From: Bacteroidota bacterium
Lineage (GTDB): Bacteria; Bacteroidota; Ignavibacteria; Kapaibacteriales; HRBIN21
DNA length: 64,000 nucleotides
NCBI GenBank assembly: GCA_030550395.1
Contig: JAUQPL010000001.1
Coordinates: forward strand, 62,001-126,000
Direction of reading: 5' to 3'
Shown: positions 52,627 through 60,002 of the stretch, one piece after another
Position numbering within the stretch: position 1 is the first letter of the stretch
Layout of the letters: each line of letters begins with the position of its first letter
Notes under the pieces: model-generated
The model's input: the letters and a program-made list of their open reading frames with translations, nothing else
What the model was told of the DNA's origin: nothing
Database searches by the model: none
Translations under genes and position numbers: made by a program

Positions 52627-53315
52627 CGGAGCACCTCGCCGGTAGACAAACTCCATAGGAGCAAGTCCAGCTCTTCCGGTAGAATGGCAAGCTGCTCAGC
52701 GAATCGGAAAAAGAGAGCCTCTGTCTGTTCGTATTCGGTAGCGTTTCTAGGGAGCCTGACCGGAAAGCCAAATTGCTGCATCCAAAAGATGACGTGGCGA
52801 TCCAAAACGGCGATAACTCGGACGCCGGTATTGCGGAGGAAGTGCGAGGCTTCCTTCATTCCCAAGCCTTCAACGAGATCAACCAGACAACGCCGTCTCT
52901 CCGATGCCGGGGTATCCCTGTAGAGAATTTGCCAAACGGTGGGGAAGATGGAATGGAGTTTTGCCAGCCGGCGTGCCTTCGTCCGGTGGAAGCGAATGTA
53001 ATGGGACGGCATTCGCAAGATAGCTTCCAGTTGGGCGGCTGGAATCGGGCGATGGTAAAAGCAACGCTGGCGAAGCTCGGTCATAACGGCGATAGCATGT
53101 CGTGCCTTCGTACCTGGAGTACAGAGGCAATAGCACAGTTCATAGAACGTTGACTCCGGCTCCGTCCCGACGAGGGCAAATTCTTCAAGCCGACTGCGGA
53201 TACAAGAGCGCCGTTCTGCGTATGCCGTCTCGAGTAACCGCCGGAGCGATAGGAACGGTAAATGGTCTTGTTGCAATTGTGCGTCACTATTACCGATAGC
53301 ACTGCAACAGCTCAT
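52623..53315 (-). CDS. Archaeal-type 8-oxoguanine DNA glycosylase/lyase (OGG2 family, HhH-GPD)
   Basis: Removes 8-oxoguanine and nicks the abasic site. 230 residues. STFYELCYCLCTPGTKA at about 55-71 is the OGG2 N-terminal block; the helix-hairpin-helix reads EGLGMKEASHFLRNTG with catalytic Lys154, and VIAVLDRHV with the catalytic Asp172, the right spacing. There is no Fe-S Cys cluster, unlike endonuclease III. This family is mainly archaeal with some bacterial (often thermophilic) members, so transfer is possible. The start is 11 bases from that of the RluE-like gene on the other strand. Confidence 0.88.
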   Translation of the reverse strand: MSCCSAIGNSDAQLQQDHLPFLSLRRLLETAYAERRSCIRSRLEEFALVGTEPESTFYELCYCLCTPGTKARHAIAVMTELRQRCFYHRPIPAAQLEAILRMPSHYIRFHRTKARRLAKLHSIFPTVWQILYRDTPASERRRCLVDLVEGLGMKEASHFLRNTGVRVIAVLDRHVIFWMQQFGFPVRLPRNATEYEQTEALFFRFAEQLAILPEELDLLLWSLSTGEVLR

Positions 53316-53326
53316 TGCTGAAGCAG

Positions 53327-53899
53327 ATGCTCATTGCCTTCTACAAGCCATATGGAGTGCTGTCGCAATTTACGCCAATTCCCTCTTCCCGCTTTCGTAC
53401 ACTTGCTGAATTCGGATTCCCGCCAGAGGTTTACCCAGTCGGACGGCTGGATGCTCGCAGCGAAGGATTGCTCCTGTTGAGTGATGAGCCATGGATTACC
53501 TTCCGACTTCTAAACCCTCAGTTCCATCACCGACGAGTCTATTGGGTACAGGTAGAGGGGGTTCCTACGGAAGAGGAACTTGAGCGTCTCCGGCGTGGAG
53601 TGAAAATCGCTGGAGGTTATCGCACTCGTCCATGTAGAGCATGGATTCTCAAGCCTCCACCACGAGTTCCTCCACGTACTCCTCCCATCCGCTTCCGAAA
53701 GAGTATTCCCACCTGCTGGATTGCTTTAGAGTTAACGGAAGGCAAGTACCATCAGGTGCGCCGTATGACAGCAGCGATCGGGCATCCAACACTGCGATTG
53801 CTGCGAGTGCAAATCGGGGAGTTTCAACTCTGGAGCCTCCAGCCGGGAGAATGGCGTATTCTATCACCCCCCGAACGGGCAGCTGTTCTGCAGCTATAG
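53327..53899 (+). CDS. rRNA pseudouridine synthase, RsuA/RluE family
   Basis: 190 residues. No S4 domain; begins at the catalytic domain: FYKPYGVLSQF, then VGRLDARSEGLLLLSD with the catalytic Asp, and the KYHQVRRMTAAIGHPTLRLLRV block. The short size without S4 matches RluE (23S rRNA U2457 in E. coli). The TTG at 53315 overlaps the glycosylase start; ATG 53327 is preferred. The last 6 bases overlap the convergent barrel gene. Confidence 0.92.
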   Translation: MLIAFYKPYGVLSQFTPIPSSRFRTLAEFGFPPEVYPVGRLDARSEGLLLLSDEPWITFRLLNPQFHHRRVYWVQVEGVPTEEELERLRRGVKIAGGYRTRPCRAWILKPPPRVPPRTPPIRFRKSIPTCWIALELTEGKYHQVRRMTAAIGHPTLRLLRVQIGEFQLWSLQPGEWRILSPPERAAVLQL

Positions 53900-54547
53900 T
53901 CCCAAACGGACAATCGCCAACACGGAGAGATAGCCCTTTCGCTGCTCTCCCCCGGTTCGTCCGATAAGGTTGCTGATGGCATATCGAACCTCTACCCCTA
54001 TCCCTACCGGACCAAGTGCAACACCCGCTCCAACACCAACATCTCCACCAACGCGGTGTTGATTCTGTGTTCCAATTGCCAGTGGAATGGAAAGCTCGCC
54101 CCGCTCCATGTCGGTAGAAGAGTTCAGAAGCGTGTAGCTGAGCTGCGCACTGACGGTAAGGCGGACAATTTCTGGAAGGAGTGCAAACTCAATACCGGCG
54201 CTAATGGGAACCAAGTTCTGCACGGAGACCAGCGTTACGACGGTATCCCTACTTTGGGGGTCCACAACATGTATACGGCTCTGAGGGAAGCGTACCAAGG
54301 CAATCCCACCAATGAAATGGAAGCGTCCCGAAAGAGCGGTCTGCGTGCGCACCCCGATATGGTAGCCCATCCGAATTGCCTCGCGGAGCAGAGAGCGAAC
54401 AGTATCTCCGGAAGCAACGCTGGCACGATTGTAGATGTCATTGACCGATTCTCCAGGAATGGCAGCACCACCGAAGAAACTTACTCCTGCCTGCGCCCAT
54501 ATGGCAATGGAGGTGCCTGTGAGCAAGCCGAGGCAGCGTAATAGCAT
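53894..54547 (-). CDS. Predicted small outer-membrane beta-barrel protein
   Basis: 217 residues, family not recognised. Signal peptide MLLRCLGLLTGTSIAIWAQA; then about eight alternating strands (FHFIGGIALVRFPQ, LVPISAGIEFALLP, RVGGDVGVGAGVALGPVGIGVEVRYA) ending in LAIVRLGL, like OmpW-size barrels. Start: ATG 54547, preceded by GGAGGAGGG (54560-54552 on the minus strand); the frame begins at 54571. It follows the TPR-thioredoxin gene by 20 bases. Confidence 0.7.
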   Translation of the reverse strand: MLLRCLGLLTGTSIAIWAQAGVSFFGGAAIPGESVNDIYNRASVASGDTVRSLLREAIRMGYHIGVRTQTALSGRFHFIGGIALVRFPQSRIHVVDPQSRDTVVTLVSVQNLVPISAGIEFALLPEIVRLTVSAQLSYTLLNSSTDMERGELSIPLAIGTQNQHRVGGDVGVGAGVALGPVGIGVEVRYAISNLIGRTGGEQRKGYLSVLAIVRLGL

Positions 54548-54551
54548 CTTA

Positions 54552-54560
54552 CCCTCCTCC
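54552..54560 (-). promoter_or_regulatory. Shine-Dalgarno GGAGGAGGG deciding the start at 54547
   Basis: A purine-rich ribosome-binding site, 4 bases before ATG 54547, downstream of the alternative start at 54571, which makes the shorter form the likely one. Confidence 0.45.
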
Positions 54561-54567
54561 GGTAGGG

Positions 54568-56466
54568 TCACTGTCCATGCTGTAATAACACTTCGAGGTG
54601 GTCTTGCAGAGTGCGCAAGTATGACTCCAGCGACTGGTATCCCACAGTACGAAATTGCAAGCGCCCTTGGCGATCTATGAAGGCTTGGGTCGGGATCGCC
54701 GTAACACCAAGACCGACCGCCAAAAGATCAGCAGGATCAGTGTACATCGGCAAAGTAAACTGTGGGTTATTACGCCGAAAGTCCTGGAGCACCTTTCGGC
54801 GATCTTCTCCACGCTCCCACACGTTGACGGCTATGATAGCAACGTCCGAGCGCTCCCTATACAGTTCCCACAGCTTCTGTAGAGACGGGAATGCTTCCAT
54901 ACACGGTCGGCACCATGTTGCCCAGAAGTCCAACACAATGACTTTCCCACGCAGGGAATCCAGCCGGAGGCTATCTCCCTCGGGGTCAATGATAGAGATT
55001 TGCCAAGCAGGAGCCGGTAATTCCCATTGGAGGCGCTCGTTCCAGAGGCGATGACGACGGAATTGTGCTGCTTGTTCCTGAAGTCGAAACATCTCCTCCT
55101 GCAGCTTTGCTGAATCGTTCTGAACCGTCTGCAGGAAAAGCTCCCGAAATTGAGCCCAGAGTGTATCGCTAGCCTTGTCCTCTAGGATAGACTGTACACA
55201 GACGGAGAAGGCATTCTTGGGCTGTCCAATAACACGGAAGGCCTCCACTATCTGCTCCAGGAGCTCTGTTGGGGTATCCTCACGATAGACAGACCAAGCT
55301 TCCTGGAAGCGTTGGATAGCCTCTTCGATGCGCTTCTGCTGGCGTCGGAGGCGTGCCTCTGTGGCAAGGACCAATCCATGAAACAGACGATTAGCCCTCT
55401 CCCACTGGCTCGTGCTAAGGTATGCAGGCTTGCGATGGAGACGGGCATGACGCTGCTGCGAGTAGCTCATCAGCATAGAGCGGACCCACTCCTCAGCGCG
55501 TTCGGGTTGCTGGCGCTCCAGCCAGTAATTTGCAAACTCAGCATACGCTGCTGCAGGAACATGGGGATGACGTCGGAAGAGAGCTACGACACTATCGGCA
55601 TATCCATGCTGCAGAAATCCCCGCACAAGTGCCAGGTACATTTCCTCGTATCCGGGTGTTTCCGGAGAGTAGAGCTGGAGAAAGCGTTGTGCCGTGGCAG
55701 TGTATTCCTGGAAAATTGCTGCGCGGTTGAGGCGGAGCAAGAGGATTTCTCGAGCTAATTCCCATTGAGGGAACCGTTGGAGGACTCGCTCCTCCAAGGA
55801 TTCCACACGACGCTGTTCCCGAAGGGCGCCCAATGCCCAGAGAGCAGCCCGCACATCTGTCTCGTTATCCTCCGGATACGGTTGCCGGAGGAGCTGCTGC
55901 AATTGTTCTCTCCAAGTTTGCTGGTCAATCCGCCGTAGCCGGCCTTGAACAGCCAGGAGCCAAACATGAGCTGCGAAATTCCGTGGCTCTTCACGGACCA
56001 GTCGCCGTAGGAGCTGTTCCGCCTCCCAGAGGTTCGGGACACGCCGCCACCCCCCTTCTTGCAAGGTTCCAAAGCGGCTTACAGCCGCTCGTAAGAGAGC
56101 AGCAGGAATGGGTTTCCCTTGCTCGTGGACGAGGATTTCCCAGAGGCGCCCGCCGTGCGTGTCAAAGGAAATCCCGTTTCCGACTTTGCACAGAGCAAAT
56201 ACTGTCGCTGTATCCAGTCGAAATCCCGCAACGTGCTTACCCGTACTTCGCTGGTATTCCAGCGGTACCTCCTGCAGAGTCGGATACACCTGGGATTCCG
56301 TGAACTCGTAGACATAGAGCCAGAGGTATTCCCCCGGAGCAAAGAGGGATAAATCGGGTGTGTACTCCACTGACACTGAAGCCCCTCGGGGAGGATGCTC
56401 CGGCAACAGATGGAGTTGTCCAGCCATTAGCCCATTTGCAACAAGCGTGAAGAGAAGCCACCACAT
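54568..56466 (-). CDS. TPR-containing thioredoxin-fold protein (TlpA/ResA-like)
   Basis: 632 residues. Signal peptide MWWLLFTLVANGLMAGQ; an N-terminal beta-rich part (ASVSVEYTPDLSLF); a long helical central region of TPR-like repeats (about 130-460; QQRHARL... and NFAAHVWLLAVQGRLRR); and a C-terminal redoxin domain: LRLDSLRGKVIVLDFWATWCRPCMEAFPSL split at the CxxC, AIPTQAFIDRQG. The WCRPC motif is typical of TlpA. The frame extends to 56607, but ATG 56466 has AAGAAGGG before it and gives the signal peptide. It lies 19 bases after the LOG gene. Probably a periplasmic disulfide reductase with a binding scaffold. Confidence 0.85.
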   Translation of the reverse strand: MWWLLFTLVANGLMAGQLHLLPEHPPRGASVSVEYTPDLSLFAPGEYLWLYVYEFTESQVYPTLQEVPLEYQRSTGKHVAGFRLDTATVFALCKVGNGISFDTHGGRLWEILVHEQGKPIPAALLRAAVSRFGTLQEGGWRRVPNLWEAEQLLRRLVREEPRNFAAHVWLLAVQGRLRRIDQQTWREQLQQLLRQPYPEDNETDVRAALWALGALREQRRVESLEERVLQRFPQWELAREILLLRLNRAAIFQEYTATAQRFLQLYSPETPGYEEMYLALVRGFLQHGYADSVVALFRRHPHVPAAAYAEFANYWLERQQPERAEEWVRSMLMSYSQQRHARLHRKPAYLSTSQWERANRLFHGLVLATEARLRRQQKRIEEAIQRFQEAWSVYREDTPTELLEQIVEAFRVIGQPKNAFSVCVQSILEDKASDTLWAQFRELFLQTVQNDSAKLQEEMFRLQEQAAQFRRHRLWNERLQWELPAPAWQISIIDPEGDSLRLDSLRGKVIVLDFWATWCRPCMEAFPSLQKLWELYRERSDVAIIAVNVWERGEDRRKVLQDFRRNNPQFTLPMYTDPADLLAVGLGVTAIPTQAFIDRQGRLQFRTVGYQSLESYLRTLQDHLEVLLQHGQ

Positions 56467-56485
56467 CGCCCTTCTTTCCTGAGTT

Positions 56486-57346
56486 CTACGGTGCTTCTTC
56501 GTACGGAGCACCCAACCCATAGACAGTGCGTAAGTGCTCCTGCAAATATGCAAAGGCATCTTGTGGATTGCTGGCATATGTAAACAACCGCAAGTCCTCC
56601 GGGGCAATCACTCCCGCCTCGGCCATGTACTCAAAGTTGACAACACGACGCCAAAACTCCTCGCCATAGAGTACGATGGGAAGCCGACGCCGAATCTTAC
56701 GGGTCTGGACCAACGTGAGGACTTCCATGAGCTCATCCATCGTACCGAAGCCTCCGGGAAATAGGACCATCGCTTTGGCAAGGTAGACAAACCAGAACTT
56801 GCGCATGAAGAAGTAATGGAACTCAAAATTCAGCTCGGGCGTAATGTAAGGGTTAGGTGCCTGCTCGTACGGTAGACTGATTCCCAACCCGATAGAAATC
56901 CCTCCGGCTTCGTATGCCCCGCGATTTGCTGCTTCCATAATTCCTGGTCCCCCGCCGGAGCAAATCACGAAGCGGCGTGCTGGCGGGAGCGTGAGCGACC
57001 ATTCCGTAAGCATCCGGGCCAGTAGGCGGGCTTCCTCGTAGTAGCGTGTCAATGGACGGATCCGCTCCAGCTCACGTTGGCGTTGCTCGATCTCTGCAAT
57101 GTTCTTCCCACGCCAATCCCGTTGAGCCTGGAGAGCGTTCCACTGATGTTGGAACTCCTCCTCTGAAAGGCAGCGGGCAGAACCCCAGAAAACCACTGTA
57201 TTGCGAATGCGAAGGTTGCGGAAGCGCTGTTCCGGGTAGAGGTACTCTGCCAAGATGCGGAGAACCCGCGCGTCTCTGCTGTGCAGAAACTCTGGATTGT
57301 CATATGCTTTCGGGGATCGCTGACCGATGGGCAGCTTGTTATCCAT
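56486..57346 (-). CDS. LOG family protein (TIGR00730-type Rossmann fold)
   Basis: 286 residues. The family signature PGGFGTMDELMEVLTLVQT is complete, with SGGGPGIMEAANRGA and RKFWFVYLAKAMVLF. LOG proteins cut the ribose from nucleotide monophosphates (such as AMP derivatives); older databases call them lysine decarboxylases in error. The N-terminal 100 residues are helical and long, as in the larger bacterial LOG type. ATG 57346 (MDNKLPIG) is preferred. Its start lies 8 bases downstream of the SDR stop. Confidence 0.87.
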   Translation of the reverse strand: MDNKLPIGQRSPKAYDNPEFLHSRDARVLRILAEYLYPEQRFRNLRIRNTVVFWGSARCLSEEEFQHQWNALQAQRDWRGKNIAEIEQRQRELERIRPLTRYYEEARLLARMLTEWSLTLPPARRFVICSGGGPGIMEAANRGAYEAGGISIGLGISLPYEQAPNPYITPELNFEFHYFFMRKFWFVYLAKAMVLFPGGFGTMDELMEVLTLVQTRKIRRRLPIVLYGEEFWRRVVNFEYMAEAGVIAPEDLRLFTYASNPQDAFAYLQEHLRTVYGLGAPYEEAP

Positions 57347-57354
57347 GGATGACC

Positions 57355-58068
57355 TCAGCGGAGCAAGTGAAACCCACCATCGACGAGCAACCATTGACCA
57401 GTAATATACGGCGTCGCTGTCGCAAAGAAGTAGACTGCCTCAAAGACGTCGTCCGCTGTGCCGTAACGTCCAGCTGGGATGCGCTCCACGGCAACAGGTG
57501 GGGACTCCTGGGGGTCTAGCAGGAGAACTCCCGGACAGACGGCGTTAACGGTAATCCGAGGCGCAAGCTCCAAGGCCAAATTGTGGGTCAACTGTAGCAA
57601 AGCGGCTTTGGAGACATTGTATGCTGTTCGGTGTCGCCACGTCCGAACTCCGCCTAAGGACGCGATGTTGATGATACGCCCTTGCCCAGGCTGTAGCGAA
57701 GCGAAAGCTTGGCTGGCATAAAGGCACGCCGAAAGGTTAACCTGGAGGGTTTCCTCCCACAGAATCGGGCTGAGTTCGGATAGCGTATGGGGCGGTGGGA
57801 AAACACCGGCATTGTTGACCAGTACATCCGGTGGTCCCCAGAGCTCACAAGCAGCGGAAAATGCCTGACGAACTTGTTCCGGCCGACGCAGGTCTGCCTG
57901 TAGGCTGACGATGCGAACGCCGTAGCGGCGCAATTCTTCCATCAACTGTTGAGCTTCAGCAGACGAACGCCAATAGTGGATGAACACGTCCCAGCCGCGT
58001 CGGGCAAACCTTTCGGCAAGGGCTCGCCCTAAACGACGAGCAGCACCTGTGATGAGAACGCTTGGCAT
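57355..58068 (-). CDS. SDR-family oxidoreductase, pteridine reductase-like
   Basis: 237 residues. The nucleotide-binding motif is LITGAARRLGRALAERF (TGxxxRLG, typical of pteridine reductases/FolM), NNAG at about residue 85, and the catalytic set NIASLGG (Ser) and YNVSK (Tyr, Lys). C-terminal YITGQWLLVDGG is normal SDR. The ATG at 58068 removes a 48-residue unrelated extension. It lies just downstream of ygfZ (13 bases), a folate-linked gene, so a dihydrofolate or dihydropteridine substrate is plausible but not shown. Confidence 0.85.
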   Translation of the reverse strand: MPSVLITGAARRLGRALAERFARRGWDVFIHYWRSSAEAQQLMEELRRYGVRIVSLQADLRRPEQVRQAFSAACELWGPPDVLVNNAGVFPPPHTLSELSPILWEETLQVNLSACLYASQAFASLQPGQGRIINIASLGGVRTWRHRTAYNVSKAALLQLTHNLALELAPRITVNAVCPGVLLLDPQESPPVAVERIPAGRYGTADDVFEAVYFFATATPYITGQWLLVDGGFHLLR

Positions 58069-58081
58069 CAGAACAAATCTC

Positions 58082-59053
58082 CTACGAGTTACGGTCCCAC
58101 CGGTAAATAGGAACCCACACACCAGGAGCAGTCTCAAGCTGAAACTCTTGAGTCCACACCCATTCCCGCCGAAGATACCCGAGAGCAATCCATTGGCGAC
58201 GCCAAGGATCAAAAGCAGCGCTTGTCAGGATTCCGACCTGGCGCTGTGATGCAAAAAGAGGCGCCGGCGCAGAGAGGGAACTAGGGCTATAGAATCGCAC
58301 TAACTGGCGCTGGACCTTATCGTAAGTAGACAAGCGGGCAATGACCTCTTGTCCAACGTAACACCCCTTCGTCAAGCTCACCAGTTCGGTCAAACCAGCC
58401 TCCCAGGGGTTATACTCTTCCGTCCACTCCGTCCCATGGCGACCATGCCCGGCGGCAATACGGAGAGCCTCCACTTGTTCGGACGTTAAGGGTTCTCCTG
58501 CGCACTCTCTGAGAGCCTCCCAGAGCTGCGCGCTCCTCTCCTCAGGAACAAGTAACCGGTAGGCAGAGTCTGGGATAAACGCAGGAACGCGGAAGCAGCG
58601 TAAGGGATATCCACGCCATTCTCCGGCATAGCCAGCTCCCCAGTGGACGGGTGTCACGCGGGGAAGTCCCAAAGCGGTAAGGAGCTCTTTGCTGGGAGCT
58701 CCATGGAGCTCAGCCCCTCCCCATCTCTGGGGTGGGTGGAAACGCACGTCATCCAACACACGGAAGCGACGCAGCCATGCTAAGAGTTCCTCCCCTGCTC
58801 CTGCCGAACAGAAAACCTCTACATTCCCAGGCTCACGATGCAGGACGATACCGACATCTTTAATCCGCCCCTTTTCCGTCACGAAAACTGTTGCTCTCCC
58901 CTGTCCCAATGGCAGTCCTGCTATTTCTGCAGTACTCATGCGGTGGAGGAAGCTGAGGACGTCCGTTCCCGATAGCTCCAGGAGCTCCCCTGCTGTCTGG
59001 AACCAGAAAAACGTTCCAGGAAGAAGCTCTGCAGAGTTCCCTTTAGCACTCAT
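58082..59053 (-). CDS. ygfZ: Folate-binding protein YgfZ (Fe-S cluster repair / tRNA modification factor)
   Basis: 323 residues, glycine-cleavage T-protein-like fold. The defining motif KGCYVGQEV is present; LELSGTDVLSFLHRMSTAEI in the N-terminus and GRIKDVGIVL are typical. It uses folate in Fe-S enzyme maintenance. ATG 59053 overlaps the stop of the upstream YkoF-like gene in ATGA. The C-terminal beta domain ends IYRWDRNS. Confidence 0.92.
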   Translation of the reverse strand: MSAKGNSAELLPGTFFWFQTAGELLELSGTDVLSFLHRMSTAEIAGLPLGQGRATVFVTEKGRIKDVGIVLHREPGNVEVFCSAGAGEELLAWLRRFRVLDDVRFHPPQRWGGAELHGAPSKELLTALGLPRVTPVHWGAGYAGEWRGYPLRCFRVPAFIPDSAYRLLVPEERSAQLWEALRECAGEPLTSEQVEALRIAAGHGRHGTEWTEEYNPWEAGLTELVSLTKGCYVGQEVIARLSTYDKVQRQLVRFYSPSSLSAPAPLFASQRQVGILTSAAFDPWRRQWIALGYLRREWVWTQEFQLETAPGVWVPIYRWDRNS

Positions 59054-59298
59054 TGTTGAGCGGGTGCACAAGCATTTGTAAGTGTCACCACCATGACGGT
59101 TGTTCCGTATTGAGCAGCGGCTTCAAAGGCTGCTCGGAGAGCGGCGAAGAGGTCTTCTATAGGACCGGAGAGCTCCGTGTGCATAGGTTGGACATCGGCG
59201 GAGAGACCAGAGGATTGGAGTACAGCGATAGCAGCTTCAATACCACGGTAATCCTGTTGTCGTAAGGGATACACGGCGACAGTTGCAGCAACCATCAT
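59050..59298 (-). CDS. YkoF-like thiamine/hydroxymethylpyrimidine-binding domain protein
   Basis: 82 residues, one ferredoxin-like domain: VAATVAVYPLRQQDYRG, then ADVQPMHTELSGPIEDLF and VMVVTLTNACA. Single-domain YkoF/YqgV homologues bind small ligands such as thiamine precursors. ATG 59298 is supported by GGAGG (59308-59304 on this strand) and overlaps the upstream methyltransferase stop; it also overlaps ygfZ. Function here is not established. Confidence 0.7.
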   Translation of the reverse strand: MMVAATVAVYPLRQQDYRGIEAAIAVLQSSGLSADVQPMHTELSGPIEDLFAALRAAFEAAAQYGTTVMVVTLTNACAPAQQ

Positions 59299-59981
59299 AG
59301 CTTCCTCCATCGCAGGGCAACAAAGGCTGGGGCATTTCCAGCTCGGCGTCCAGCGTGGTCAGCTTCTTCCAATGGTTCACGCGCTACTGGGGCACAGAAG
59401 AGTGCTTCGGCCCGAACTTCAGCGGGTATGCCGACGTACTGTTCCATTTCCTCCGGCGTATAGAACCGAGCCTGGCTCCAAGGCAGTTCCCCCCTGCGCC
59501 CTAACCAGCAGTAGAAAGCTGCCCATGGGCTGTGAGCGTGCAGCAGGCCCAGGAGAAGGAGGCCTCCCGGTTGAAGGATACGGACAGCTTCCCGCAGAGC
59601 ACGCTGCGGTTCGGTGATGAACTCCAGAGTGGCAAAGAATAGAACAGCCGACTGTGAGCTATCCGGGAAAGGAAGCATGTAGGCATGGGCAGCAATCCAT
59701 TGGACGGGAAGACCCGCCGTGCGGCGCTCCCCATAACGTCGCATGGCAGCCGCCGGTTCTACAGCAATAACAGGGAAACCCTGCCGTGCTAACCATGCCG
59801 CTACCCGTCCAGTTCCCGCCCCGACTTCCACAATGACCTTCCCTTTCTCCAGCCCCTCCAATACTTGCTGGAGAGCCATTAGCTCCTGCTGCTCCGCAAA
59901 CGCCCCTAACGGAGTTTCATACCATCGGTCATATTCCGCTGCCAACTCCTCCAGTTCAAATGGGTTGAAACTGCCAATCAT
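59295..59981 (-). CDS. SAM-dependent class I methyltransferase
   Basis: 228 residues. Motif I is VIVEVGAGTGRVAAWLA, the acidic end of strand 2 is AVEPA, and later QPGGLLLLGLLHAHSPW is motif post-III. Resembles UbiE/methyltransferase_11 proteins; substrate cannot be read from sequence. It starts a translationally coupled run with the YkoF-like and ygfZ genes, 21 bases after the preceding T9SS gene. Confidence 0.88.
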   Translation of the reverse strand: MIGSFNPFELEELAAEYDRWYETPLGAFAEQQELMALQQVLEGLEKGKVIVEVGAGTGRVAAWLARQGFPVIAVEPAAAMRRYGERRTAGLPVQWIAAHAYMLPFPDSSQSAVLFFATLEFITEPQRALREAVRILQPGGLLLLGLLHAHSPWAAFYCWLGRRGELPWSQARFYTPEEMEQYVGIPAEVRAEALFCAPVAREPLEEADHAGRRAGNAPAFVALRWRKL

Positions 59982-60002
59982 TGCTTCCTCTGCAAAAACG
60001 GT

